A DNA stretch of 17,222 nucleotides from Cyclostephanos tholiformis (GCA_036939975.1 JALLPB010000279.1:1-17222); one strand, 5' to 3'. Positions 1 to 11,273 are shown, numbered from the stretch's first letter. Made by a program: numbers and translations. The notes: a model not told the origin generated them from the letters alone.

Positions 1-295
1 ACGTAAGCATAATCTCGTATTCGGAGCTAACGCACAGAGAATTTCCAGACCATCGAACACCACGGTAGTTCGCACTAACGGCGCTACCTGCGAGACACCG
101 ACACCGACGACGACACTTAAATCTTTTATTCTATTTGACTTACTCATCCTTCCTCCCACCTCAATGAATCTGCGAAAAATCCACTACCCATGCCCTTCAA
201 CGGAGTCGCCATCGCCATCGTTGTCGCAGTCGCCAAGCATTAGGAGGCACTGAGATTGCATACCAAGGCAGGGAGGCGATTCGAATAATTCCAAT
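1..295. other. 5' flank of the first gene, no gene seen
   Basis: No open frame here resembles a protein. The stretch has short GAC/ACC-rich tracts around 95-115 and T-rich sequence around 121-150. It probably holds the promoter and 5' untranslated region of the gene that starts at 296, but I see no defined TATA or initiator element. Confidence 0.4.
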
Positions 296-2038
296 ATGCC
301 TCTCGTTCGAGTTCCCGTTGGAGGCAGCGGTGCCGAAACTTTGGACACTTTTGACGTTGCCGAAATGACGTGCAATCAAAATGCCCCGAGACAATGGTCG
401 TCGCATCAAGCGGCGGTCGGGAAGCCGACTGCAGCAGCGGCAACCACTTTGCGCCTCGCCAAGACGTACAAGAGCACGTGTATCCCTACATCAGCAGAGA
501 CCGATGATTTGACATCAATAGATTCCTCGTCGGGGATGAAATCAGAAGAAACTGATCGCTTTGACAATTTTACGCCACTTTACGATGCTATGGACAATCT
601 AGACGAGATGCAACACGACCCACGAAATCCATTTAATAAAAACCCAAACACTCGTCGATTCGGGGGGGTGGACTACATCCCCGAAGAAGATGAGATTAGT
701 CTTTCTACCATGGATGATTCGTTGAACCACAGCGTACAACAGCTATCGCTTCCTTATCAAAATATCTCGCGGTCGAACTCATTACAACAGGTGCACCAGT
801 GTCAGAATCGCTCGCATCGTTATCGTCAAAGACATTCACCATCAATATCATCCGATCTTGATGATTGTTCCGTGTCATCCTATCAGTCAGAATCCACTAG
901 GAAGGGTCGAACAAGTGATAACAGATCGCTATCTCAACTAGAAGCGCAAGTGGCGAAAATTAGTTTTGAGTTAGCAACAACGAAAGCCTCACTGGATGAA
1001 CTTAGATTAGAGAACCGTCGTCTTAATATTGATAAGAGCGCACTGTCCAACGACATCAAAGTTTTGAAAGAGCAAAATGAGCATTTACATATCAAGATTG
1101 AGAAATTAGAGAAGGAGAAAATATTAAGGAGTATCGAGGGGACTAAGAGCTCCGCTCGGATAGATCGAGAGTCACAATCCACCTGGGGCGGGGCCTCTGT
1201 TAGCGGAAACACATTGACTGGGGATAACGGCACAAGTGCGGCATCTTCTCATCGGGAGTTGTCGGATTTAGTGACTGGATCTCTGGAAATCCCGTTTAGA
1301 GTTCCTGATAGCAACTATCGCATTCGTCCCAAAAGATCAACTTCTTTTGCGTCATTCGATGAATTTTCTTATTGTGGCGACTTTAATAATGACAGTGCGC
1401 ACTCGATTGTATTTGGAGATATTGACATTCATTGGGATAATTTACGAGGCATGGACGCGGTGGTTGATGGTGCGCAAGAGATGACACAGGCTGGTAGAGT
1501 TAGTCTATTGAACATGATAAGAGTGGGGAAGAGACCATCGGTAGGGGAAATGACCAATCAGATACAAGAGGCTTGCATATTGTCACAATCCGATGGAAAA
1601 AGTACGGACACAAACGAGGAAGCGTTAACATCGACAGGATTGTTACCGTCTAGTGAAGACGATGACCACAGGAATGTTGTCGAGGATAAAGATATTGGAT
1701 CTTATCCACAAGGAAATGATTGTAACGACGAAGATCCATTTGCAACATGGTCGGCGCCAGGTGATCGAAAGAGATTAGAACCAGAGCTTAATTGGCTTCA
1801 AAGAGGACTAAGGTTTGGAAGAGAAAGGAAAACTCCTCAACGGCATCGTCAATCGGATGACGTTGATATTTCGTTCGATTCACGCAATGATGGGAAGTAT
1901 AACAATGGAATTATCGTCCCTTCGAGTGAGAATGAAAAATACACGTCATTCGCTGACAATATAAGTGTGACATCGGACTCATCAGAGCACGATAAAAAGG
2001 GTTTTGGATTGTTCAAAGGCTTTGGAAGACGGAGGTAA
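296..2038 (+). CDS. Serine-rich coiled-coil protein of unknown function
   Basis: This is a single uninterrupted frame of 580 residues that I do not recognise as a known family. The first ~210 residues are polar and rich in Ser, Asp, Gln and His, and look disordered. Residues ~211-280 form a clear heptad-type coiled coil (LEAQVAKISFEL, LDELRLENRRLN, LKEQNEHLHIKIEKLEKEK). Residues ~281-560 are again polar and acidic with many Ser/Asp patches. The C-terminus is short, basic and Phe/Gly-rich (GFGLFKGFGRRR), a possible membrane- or nucleic-acid-contacting tail. There is no signal peptide, membrane segment or catalytic motif. Codon use is AT-rich (many TTA, AGA, ATT, GAT), unlike the GC-rich helicase exons and synthetase nearby. 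The start at 296 is the first ATG of the frame. Its length and sustained coding character argue that it is real. A scaffolding or cytoskeletal role would be a guess. Confidence 0.8.
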   Translation: MPLVRVPVGGSGAETLDTFDVAEMTCNQNAPRQWSSHQAAVGKPTAAAATTLRLAKTYKSTCIPTSAETDDLTSIDSSSGMKSEETDRFDNFTPLYDAMDNLDEMQHDPRNPFNKNPNTRRFGGVDYIPEEDEISLSTMDDSLNHSVQQLSLPYQNISRSNSLQQVHQCQNRSHRYRQRHSPSISSDLDDCSVSSYQSESTRKGRTSDNRSLSQLEAQVAKISFELATTKASLDELRLENRRLNIDKSALSNDIKVLKEQNEHLHIKIEKLEKEKILRSIEGTKSSARIDRESQSTWGGASVSGNTLTGDNGTSAASSHRELSDLVTGSLEIPFRVPDSNYRIRPKRSTSFASFDEFSYCGDFNNDSAHSIVFGDIDIHWDNLRGMDAVVDGAQEMTQAGRVSLLNMIRVGKRPSVGEMTNQIQEACILSQSDGKSTDTNEEALTSTGLLPSSEDDDHRNVVEDKDIGSYPQGNDCNDEDPFATWSAPGDRKRLEPELNWLQRGLRFGRERKTPQRHRQSDDVDISFDSRNDGKYNNGIIVPSSENEKYTSFADNISVTSDSSEHDKKGFGLFKGFGRRR

Positions 2039-2356
2039 ATCACATGACATCGAAGAGGTTCGATGATACTCCTCGCGACAGGATGTCTGTTTTTATTCTC
2101 CTTCAATTGCCCCGCTCCGCATGCAAATTTCAACTACTTAATTAATGATCTTCCAAATTACTGTACAATACTATACATCCAGACATGTGCCATATTAAAT
2201 TAAATTTAAGTGAATCATCCTAATCCTTCGTACTATTGGCCAACATGATGCCACCGGCGGGCAACGAAATCTCGATACGGTCCGTCCCAAATAATGTCAA
2301 AACTCGAATGCACACCATCTTTTCCATTCCTCCAACGATTTTTTTTGTCTAGTTTT
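2039..2356. other. Convergent 3' intergenic region
   Basis: This 318-bp gap lies between two converging stop codons, the coiled-coil gene from the left and phosphoserine phosphatase from the right. It is AT-rich, with TTAATTAATGATC near 2138 and a run of AAATTAAATTTAAG near 2196-2210. It presumably holds both 3' untranslated regions. No convincing ORF, hairpin or RNA gene is visible. Confidence 0.5.
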
Positions 2357-3289
2357 TCATGGTGTTTTGTTCCCCCGGACGATATCTATCATCGCATCGA
2401 AGTCCCTGACGAACCAACACGCCCTCTCCCTCACCGCCTCCCTGGTGATCACGCCCCCGAACCCAATGAACGCGTCCGCGGGCGGCTTGGCTTGCGCGTC
2501 CGTCGCACCGTCCCCGACCATGATCATCGTCTCGTATCCGTACCTGGCCTTGATGTCGTTGAGCGCCCTCGGCTTGCCGCCATCGGCGCTCGTCGGTTCC
2601 GTCGCATCGAATCCGGCGTACATGCCGCATTCGTCGAATAATATCGTATTGGCGTATATCCTGTCGTTCGTCACGCCAAGAATTTTCGCGATGGGTTCGA
2701 TCATGAGACGGAATCCGCCGCTCACCAAATACACGTGAGTGCCGCGCTCGTGCAACGCGGATATTAGATCCGACACGCCCGGGGTCAATCTCAGCGGATG
2801 GTCGTCCAAACACCTGACTATATCCGACCTCGACGGACGTATGATGTCCAATCGCGCACGTAGGGCATCCTCGAATTTGACATCTCCCCCCATCGCCCTC
2901 GTAGTCCACGCCGATACCTCCGGACCCTTACCAAGGGTGTCGGCGAGTACGTCAATGCCCTCCTCGTCGATCACGGTCGAATCGACGTCGAAGCACACGG
3001 CGTCGGCTCTCGATAGCATCCCCATCGCACGAGCGACATCGTTACCCTCCTCGTGCTGGGATGACGACGACGATGCCGACCGCGCCAAGCGGGTGCCACG
3101 CTCGGCGGTCGTGGGTTGGTACCACGATGCCATCATCGGCGGGAGGATGAACGATGGACTGCAGCCGGGGCGGGTGATGGTTGAGAAATAACGCGAGCAT
3201 GCCGACGAATTTGGCATGGATTGACGGGCCGCCGCAAGGGATGGGAGTGTTCGTAGGACGAGCCGAAAGGGGGGGGACGCCGTCGTCAT
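2357..3289 (-). CDS. PSPH: Phosphoserine phosphatase with N-terminal targeting extension
   Basis: It removes phosphate from L-3-phosphoserine, the last step of the phosphorylated serine pathway. This HAD-superfamily protein has 310 residues in one exon. All four HAD motifs are visible: motif I DVDST (Asp101 nucleophile, Asp103 acid/base), motif II SGG (Ser190), motif III Lys239 in GGKPRAL, and motif IV GDGATD (Asp260, Asp264). The segment after motif IV (PPADAFIGFGG) is diagnostic of eukaryotic and bacterial SerB/PSPH. The catalytic domain covers ~85-308. The first ~80 residues are extra compared with the ~225-residue human enzyme. They are rich in Arg, Ser and Ala, poor in acidic residues, and include SRYFST around 32-37, which resembles a mitochondrial cleavage site. 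A mitochondrial location is therefore inferred; a plastid location is not excluded, although no Ala-Phe motif is seen. The 339-bp 5' region is shared with the divergent helicase. Confidence 0.93.
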   Translation of the reverse strand: MTTASPPFRLVLRTLPSLAAARQSMPNSSACSRYFSTITRPGCSPSFILPPMMASWYQPTTAERGTRLARSASSSSSQHEEGNDVARAMGMLSRADAVCFDVDSTVIDEEGIDVLADTLGKGPEVSAWTTRAMGGDVKFEDALRARLDIIRPSRSDIVRCLDDHPLRLTPGVSDLISALHERGTHVYLVSGGFRLMIEPIAKILGVTNDRIYANTILFDECGMYAGFDATEPTSADGGKPRALNDIKARYGYETMIMVGDGATDAQAKPPADAFIGFGGVITREAVRERACWFVRDFDAMIDIVRGNKTP

Positions 3290-3628
3290 GATCGAGAGAT
3301 TCGGCGGTTGGTCGTTGTTTGGTTCAGAGTTGTGTGGAAGTCAGTACCTAGGTAGTTGTTGGTGGCCGGGCGGGAGCCAGGAGGAGGAACGCTGACGGAA
3401 CATGCCACGTGGAAGTTCTCAGGATTATTCTCTGTCTTCGTCGTAGGAATTTCAGTCTTCCCGCCGAAACCCTCTTTTAGACACAACACCGGATGGTGCC
3501 GAGACCACAATAATATTATTATGTGTTTATTACCGAAAACCGACGCGACGCATTGTGTACAACATTCCATACCGAAAAGAGTCAATTAGGTATTGCCAGT
3601 GCGCCCAATCAAGGAATAAGAGATAAGG
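3290..3628. promoter_or_regulatory. Divergent intergenic region between PSPH and the helicase
   Basis: These 339 bp separate the two start codons and must hold the 5' regions of both genes. They contain the perfect 10-bp palindrome TACCTAGGTA at 3345-3354 and a TTAGGTATTGCC element near 3588. I see no clear TATA box. Calling it a bidirectional promoter is inference from gene orientation. Confidence 0.5.
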
Positions 3629-6189
<2,561 letters not shown>

Positions 6190-6392
6190 TGACCGCTGTA
6201 TGTTGGACTAAGTCAGAAATGTCGACAACACTCAGGTTCGGGCCTCTTTCATTTCACTTCTCCTACAGGGCTAGGGTCTAAATCCAATATGCAGTTACCG
6301 ATTGAGCATTATACACTACTAAAATATCCTCGTTTTCTTCTTCAGTTTTTGCATGACACGTATTATCAGCAAACGTTGATGAATGTTTACTC
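6190..6392. other. Short convergent 3' intergenic region
   Basis: Only 203 bp separate the stop codon of the helicase from that of the opposing SET-domain gene, so their transcripts may overlap at the 3' ends. It is AT-rich with no recognisable terminator, ORF or RNA gene. Confidence 0.4.
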
Positions 6393-7271
6393 CTATAATC
6401 CAACGTCCTCCCAGACTGTTTCATACACATCGTAATCGTAAAGAAGCTCCTCCCCTTTCTGAATATCGCGCGAAGCATAAAACCGAGTGGATACGCTCGA
6501 CGCAGGCTTCACATTCACATTGTGTATGTCTTCTGCGCCATTAAACAAAATCGATATGTTCATGGCGGAGAATAATCTGTATTTGCCAGACCTCGATTTC
6601 TTTTGTGTCCATGACCATTCTATGACATCGCACGCCCTGTTTCTCGGCAACGAAAATACAAATTTCCGCCATGTCTCTCCCCCAGGAAATTCTACATCGC
6701 TTTTTTTGCCGTCATGGATGATCTCACCCTTCTTGATATTTCTGGATGCAAAGAGACCACGACCTCTCTCACTATGGGAGGCGTAATACGGCGGAGACCC
6801 GTTTTCGTCAAACGTGTAGCCATCCGTGGGGGGCACCGGGTCGTCGAAAACGGCGTGATTGTCGACTATTTCGATGTACTTGCTTCTCAAGTATTCCCAA
6901 TCCTTCAAAGTTGGAAGCGGCTTCACGAGATCTTCAGCATATTCGTCGCAGTCGAAGTGTGCTCGAGTTTCATGATAATTGAACTTTTCCCAATCTTTTG
7001 GTTTTGGTAGGATCTTGTTCCCCTTTCCATCGCCCTTCCGCAAATTCGCCGACTTTAATTTCGGCGACGCCTTTTTCTGCCTCTTTTGCGTCTGCTCGCT
7101 GCTTTGCAGTGGTGGTGGCGGGCCGAAGCCGACAACATCATCCCATCTTCCCCAACGCAAGTACAAAATATGGGTGGGTAAACTTAGTATAATGTAAAAA
7201 CACACGAGGAAAGGGAGTGTCAACCTCAATCTCTGAATGGCGACGTCGCTATCCTTCTCGCGTACGGGCAT
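6393..7271 (-). CDS. Membrane-anchored SET-domain protein
   Basis: This single-exon protein has 292 residues. Residues ~17-39 are a hydrophobic stretch preceded by basic residues, which reads as a signal anchor or uncleaved signal peptide. A Lys/Pro-rich linker follows (~50-92). The SET domain lies at ~167-283. It opens with RGRGLFASRNIKKGEII, the usual N-terminal SET strand pair, and closes with STRFYASRDIQKGEELLYDYDVY, which carries the catalytic-type tyrosine. The central NHSCxPN motif, which contacts S-adenosylmethionine, is altered: NGAEDIHNVN at 244-253 has Gly where the His should be. It could therefore be a divergent methyltransferase acting on a non-histone substrate in the secretory system, or an inactive SET fold. 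The start has good context (CACCATGCC). The gene is AT-rich. The family call is firm; activity and substrate are unknown. Confidence 0.8.
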   Translation of the reverse strand: MPVREKDSDVAIQRLRLTLPFLVCFYIILSLPTHILYLRWGRWDDVVGFGPPPPLQSSEQTQKRQKKASPKLKSANLRKGDGKGNKILPKPKDWEKFNYHETRAHFDCDEYAEDLVKPLPTLKDWEYLRSKYIEIVDNHAVFDDPVPPTDGYTFDENGSPPYYASHSERGRGLFASRNIKKGEIIHDGKKSDVEFPGGETWRKFVFSLPRNRACDVIEWSWTQKKSRSGKYRLFSAMNISILFNGAEDIHNVNVKPASSVSTRFYASRDIQKGEELLYDYDVYETVWEDVGL

Positions 7272-7742
7272 GGTGAGATGAGATATGTACCAGTGAATCT
7301 AAGAGAGGAAAAGATGATCGCTGTCAGGGGTCTTTCGTCACACCCAATACAAACGAATGGGGTGCCCCACCCGGATGGAGATGCTGCGTTTTAGCACTTC
7401 TTCGCAGCGCTGGCGACCATGAAGCCCGCCATGTCGGCTACGGCGTCGGCGACAAGTAATTTCTCCCCTTTTCTTTTTCTCTCTGAAAAGAATTGAGATG
7501 TTTTCTCCCGTGACTTTCCTTCGTATTCGTCATCCATCATCTGTGTCCGTGGGGGGTATGGTATGTTGAAGGACTCATACGAGTTAAAAAGTAGGAGGTA
7601 TTTTATTCCTACGTGGGTAAGTAAAACAGGAGTTATGGTACTGATAGTCCCGGATCTTCTTTTTTTTTTAGGGGGGGACGGGCCGGGCGGGGCTTGGAGG
7701 GTGGACGGACCATGAGCTTCGATACGAAGTTCCCAACACAAT
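7272..7742. promoter_or_regulatory. Divergent intergenic region between SET and EF-hand genes
   Basis: This 471-bp gap lies between the diverging starts of the SET-domain and EF-hand genes. It has pyrimidine-rich tracts (CCCCTTTTCTTTTTCTCTCT near 7466) and a T9 run followed by a G-rich patch near 7662-7690. A 116-codon frame on the minus strand (7391-7741) has low complexity and no recognisable similarity, so I leave it out. An ATG at 7712, out of frame with the EF-hand gene and overlapping its start, could be an upstream ORF if the transcript begins before it. Confidence 0.45.
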
Positions 7743-9191
7743 ATGATTCATCCTCACGCACACAAAGTAACCATGGAAAGAGGAAGTTTCACCACGAGCA
7801 AAGGCTTCCGTATCAATGTGATCAACGCCCTAAGTGTAGCGAAGAGGGAATTGGAATCGAGGAATGAGAAGGCCAACTTCATCCGCATCATGATGCGCTT
7901 TCCCAAAATCAAGGCCGTCTTCGACAGGCTTCGCGCCATACACGTACGATGCGACAAGGACGGCGACGGGGAGGTCGACTTCGCGGAATTGACCGAGGCG
8001 ATGGCCGAATTGTTCAACGAGGGACGTGCCGCGGGTCGCGATCCCATCAAGCAGGCGGTGCTCGAGCGCACTTTCTCGTCGTGCTCAGATTTGGACTGTG
8101 GGGACGGGACGACGGCGTCCGAGAGGGGTGGTATAGACGCGAATCAATTCATTGTCCTGTGCGCCGTTGGTTTTATTCTTGCCGAGGAGGATAAGGGTCT
8201 GTCGACGTTTGGGGGGATGTTGGGGAGCGGCGATGATGCGTATCGCGGGGCCATGACGGATGTCGTCACGGCATACCTATCGTTCGATAAGGAGGCGAAG
8301 GGTTACTTCACGGCTGAGGAGTTTGGAAGCTTCATGACTACGAGTACGAGGGCGGAGGAGGCAAAGCTGTTCTTCACTGACGAGCGTTTTGCGGAGTTGG
8401 ACGTGGTCAAGGATGGTAAGGTCACGTTCGAGGAGTTCGTCTATGCCTTCTCGAAGTGGGTTTCTGATGACGACGACGATGATGACGACGAGGATGAAAT
8501 CAAGAAAAGTCGCGTTAAGAACCCGCTAACTCCGAGGATTACATTGGCACTCCAGCTGAGTAAGTCTATTCTAGACAGGAAAAAGAAGGAGGTAAATTTT
8601 ACGAGAATCATCATGAGATTTCCGAAGATCCATGAAGTCTTCGACCGCATCATTTCCATCCATAACAAGTATGACCTGAATAAGGACGGCCGCGTTCAGC
8701 TAAACGAATTGACTGATGCGATGAAGGAGTTGATGGCCACGTCCGAAGATGAACCACAGGATTCGGACTTACAACATCAAGTTGAGAACATCTTCATGTT
8801 GAGTGACTTGGACCATCACGGCCTCGAAGAAGGGCTGGACGTGAAAGAATTCATTGTCTTTTGCACTGTGGGCTTTATCCTTGCCGAGGCTGGGGGGAAA
8901 AGCATCAGGCTGTTAACTGGAGAAGCATCTGAGATCAATGCTGAGTATCGTAAGGCAATGATGGATATCGTCGCTGCATACCTAACGTTTGACAAAGAGG
9001 GTAAGGGTTACTTCACATCGGATGAGATGCATGCTGCCAAATCCGATGGGGGGAGCAAAGACGCCGACAATCTATTGACACCTGAAAGATGGAGGGAGTT
9101 GGACATAGACCACAGTGGAAGAATTGATTTTGAAGAATTTGTATATGCATTTTCAACCTGGGTGAGAGCGGGGGATGATGACGATGAATAG
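7743..9191 (+). CDS. Tandemly duplicated multi-EF-hand calcium-binding protein
   Basis: This protein of up to 482 residues consists of two copies of one module, ~20-240 and ~262-474, joined by an acidic linker (eight Asp then EDE, ~242-252); the second copy also ends in an Asp run. Each module has four EF-hand positions. The best loops are DKDGDGEVDFAE (71-82), DLNKDGRVQLNE (311-322) and DIDHSGRIDFEE (454-465), with acidic ligands at 1, 3, 5 and Glu at 12 (Asn at loop position 3 in the second, Ser at position 5 in the third). Others are degenerate: DKEAKGYFTAEE (182), DVVKDGKVTFEE (220), DKEGKGYFTSDE (417), and expanded sites near 116 and 355. Paired blocks include MRFPKI and FI(V)xxxVGFILAE. 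There is no signal peptide or membrane segment, so a cytosolic calcium sensor or buffer is inferred. The start may be 7773 instead, where AACCATGGA is a stronger context. The first copy is GC-rich and the second AT-rich. Confidence 0.9.
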   Translation: MIHPHAHKVTMERGSFTTSKGFRINVINALSVAKRELESRNEKANFIRIMMRFPKIKAVFDRLRAIHVRCDKDGDGEVDFAELTEAMAELFNEGRAAGRDPIKQAVLERTFSSCSDLDCGDGTTASERGGIDANQFIVLCAVGFILAEEDKGLSTFGGMLGSGDDAYRGAMTDVVTAYLSFDKEAKGYFTAEEFGSFMTTSTRAEEAKLFFTDERFAELDVVKDGKVTFEEFVYAFSKWVSDDDDDDDDEDEIKKSRVKNPLTPRITLALQLSKSILDRKKKEVNFTRIIMRFPKIHEVFDRIISIHNKYDLNKDGRVQLNELTDAMKELMATSEDEPQDSDLQHQVENIFMLSDLDHHGLEEGLDVKEFIVFCTVGFILAEAGGKSIRLLTGEASEINAEYRKAMMDIVAAYLTFDKEGKGYFTSDEMHAAKSDGGSKDADNLLTPERWRELDIDHSGRIDFEEFVYAFSTWVRAGDDDDE

Positions 9192-9509
9192 TATGGCGTT
9201 ATTTTTTGTAAAATGGGGTGAAAAATTCTGTGGCAATCCGACTGATCTGGATTCATAGTTTCTTCAATAGTTAAAATTATGATTAAATAAGTAACTAATT
9301 GCTTGCGAACTAGAGCATGGAATCGATCAGGATTGGGTGGTTTGGTTTACGGTGACACACCGATACTAAATAAGTTGATCAATCAAGACTGCCAACATAC
9401 GTCGAATTAATATGGAGAAGCAATGGGACATGAGACGTATTGATTGTAGCTCGGCCCGTCATTACTCTTTCCCGAAGTCAGTCATCGACACACGAGGAGA
9501 GTTTTTGCA
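9192..9509. other. Convergent 3' intergenic region
   Basis: This 318-bp AT-rich gap lies between the EF-hand gene and the left member of the paralogue pair. I looked for a continuation of the left paralogue on the minus strand (coiled-coil and EF-hand code present in its partner) and saw none. No RNA gene is visible. Confidence 0.5.
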
Positions 9510-10073
9510 TCATGCCAGCGCTGCCTGAAGCTGCTCAATCACCGCCTGCTGTTCGGCCTTCTGTTCCTCCAGTTTATAAACATCATTATAATATTGAGTA
9601 TAGAGCGCTTTTTGATCTTTCAGGTGCTTCATTTTCATTTTCTTGGTCACGCGTCCGGAGTGAAACTTGGCGCCGATGAGGTACGAGATTCCGAACGCCC
9701 CTATTGCTTTTCCCAATCCATTTCTGGAAATGATTACGTGGTGTGTGGTTTCGGCATTTCGTAAGTTTGATGAGCGATGTATGTATTATTCATTCAGCAG
9801 ATAGATGTTTCGATCATGTCACCACGAAAAATATAAAATGGTGGATATGTGTGAGTATATTATTCTCTCAATCTCATCGGGAAACATTAGCACGGAAAGT
9901 TATTTGTTTACGTACCCACCCCCTCCGCCTTCCACTTTCTCCTGCTGCCTCATGGCGTAGTCTTGATAAAGATTATCCTGCTCGTAACCGTCGGCGTAAT
10001 CTTGATAGTCTTGAGCATTGGACACATTTGCACATATTGCTGCGATGGAGAAGAATAAAGTTATAACCTTCAT
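9510..10073 (-). CDS. Small secreted/membrane protein, short paralogue of the gene at 10424 (2 exons)
   Basis: I assemble two exons: 10073-9916 and 9723-9510, with a 192-bp GT-AG intron (GTACGT donor, TTTCCAG acceptor, phase 2). The product has 123 residues. Residues 1-20 are a signal peptide ending before QDYQDY. Next is an acidic Tyr-rich segment (~21-40) with two DYxDYA-like repeats around GYEQDNLY, then Gly-rich sequence and a weakly hydrophobic stretch (AIGAFGISYLIGAKF, 59-73). A basic Lys-rich region and a short coiled coil (KLEEQKAEQQAVIEQLQAAL) follow, and a stop comes at once. The order, intron position and phase and the block LYTQYYNDVYKLEEQK match the divergent neighbour at 10424. 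That partner continues for ~130 more residues with two EF-hands, which this copy lacks. Function is unknown; a secretory or surface location is inferred. Whether the short form is ancestral, truncated or alternatively spliced cannot be decided here. Confidence 0.85.
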
Positions 10074-10423
10074 TTTCTGATGACGGTTGTGCTGATCCTA
10101 CGGTTTGCTGCAGGGTTTGGTTTCAGAGGAACAGAAGAGATGATGATATATTATGAAGGTGAAGAGTACGGCCGGCGGGTGTTTGAGTGTGCCCTGGACT
10201 GTCCTGGATGGACGCTAACTTCCAAGTGTAACTATTAGAGATGGATACGATTCCTACGTTAATAAAAACTCCATTTTCCCCTCTCGCCCCAATCCAATCC
10301 GTCCAACCTCGTATCTCTTGACATTCAAAACAATTATCATCATAACACCCTCCCGCGCCACCTTAATCTCATCCCACGACCGACGACACAAAACAACGGG
10401 GGATTTGAAGGACGCGCAGCATC
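10074..10423. promoter_or_regulatory. Shared 5' region of the inverted paralogue pair
   Basis: These 350 bp separate the two start codons of the head-to-head paralogues. An AT-rich TGATATATTATGA patch lies near 10142-10154, about 70 bp upstream of the left start, and TTAATAAAAACT near 10259 faces the right gene. A C/T-rich tract precedes the right gene. Co-expression through a bidirectional promoter is an inference from arrangement only. Confidence 0.45.
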
Positions 10424-11273
10424 ATGAGGACCAACACATTAATCCTGGCCATAGCTGTGATTGTGAATAGAACAAAAGCTCAGGATTATGATTATCAAGA
10501 CTATGCCGAGGGATACGAAGAAGATAATCTTTACCAGGATTACGCCGTGAATAGGGCCGATGGGGGTCATGCCGGAGGGTGAGTGGCTGCTACGGCTGTT
10601 TGAAACAATAGTTACGGTCGCATGTCATCTTATTCCTTACCATATTTGCTGCTGATATCATGTGGGTTGAAGATTTGGTTTCGGCCACATAGCTGCCGCA
10701 TCTGTCACATCGTACATCCTCGGGGCCAAAATCCACTCTGGCCGAGTCGCCAAAAAGCTGAAAAAGAAGCACCAACAGGACCAGAAGACATTATACACCC
10801 AGTACTACAACGATGTCTATAAATTGGAGGAACAGAAGTTAGAACAGAAGATGATAATCGAGGGGCTTGAGAAGGCGTTGCGAAATTCGAACGAACAGCA
10901 CGAGATGGAAAATCTCCAACGCGAATACGATGAATTCAAACAGCCGGACGTTGATGGCGATGATAGGATCTCCCGTTCCGAATTCAACATGTACGTGAAA
11001 AATTACTTGTCGAATTACCCCGGTCTTACGGAGAAGGATTATCCCAAATTCGAAGACTTCGACCATGACAAGGACGGATATGTGTCGTTTACGGAGTACG
11101 CTCAGCAGATGGCAGTTCAAGCACAACAGGCGGAGTTAGATCAGTACTACGCACAGAGTCAGGGACAGAGTGGCAAGAAGGAGGCCCAGAAGGCGAATGC
11201 TCTTTACAGCTTGTACGGCAGTGCAGCTGATTCGGATGGATTTAATGATTTGTACGCACAGATTCGGCGCTAG
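10424..11273 (+). CDS. Secreted/membrane EF-hand protein, long paralogue of the gene at 9510 (2 exons)
   Basis: Exons are 10424-10578 and 10673-11273, with a 94-bp GT-AG intron (GTGAGT donor, phase 2), giving 251 residues. Residues 1-19 are a signal peptide. Residues ~20-41 are an acidic Tyr-rich repeat segment around GYEEDNLYQDYA. A Gly/Ala-rich weakly hydrophobic stretch spans ~53-72, a Lys-rich region ~76-85, and a coiled coil ~100-140. Two canonical EF-hand loops follow, DVDGDDRISRSE (144-155) and DHDKDGYVSFTE (182-193), each with acidic or oxygen ligands at 1, 3, 5, 9 and Glu at 12. The C-terminus is Gln/Tyr-rich (LDQYYAQSQGQSG). Calcium binding is well supported by the loops; the biological role is not known to me. 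The left neighbour shares the first half and the intron site but not the EF-hand part. The start at 10424 is the ATG that gives the signal peptide. Confidence 0.88.

Noticed and set aside
7391..7741. 116-codon frame on the minus strand between the SET and EF-hand genes
   Set aside because: The translation is low-complexity (Pro/Lys/Arg stretches), matches no family I know and lies where two 5' regions are expected. Its length is unremarkable for chance.
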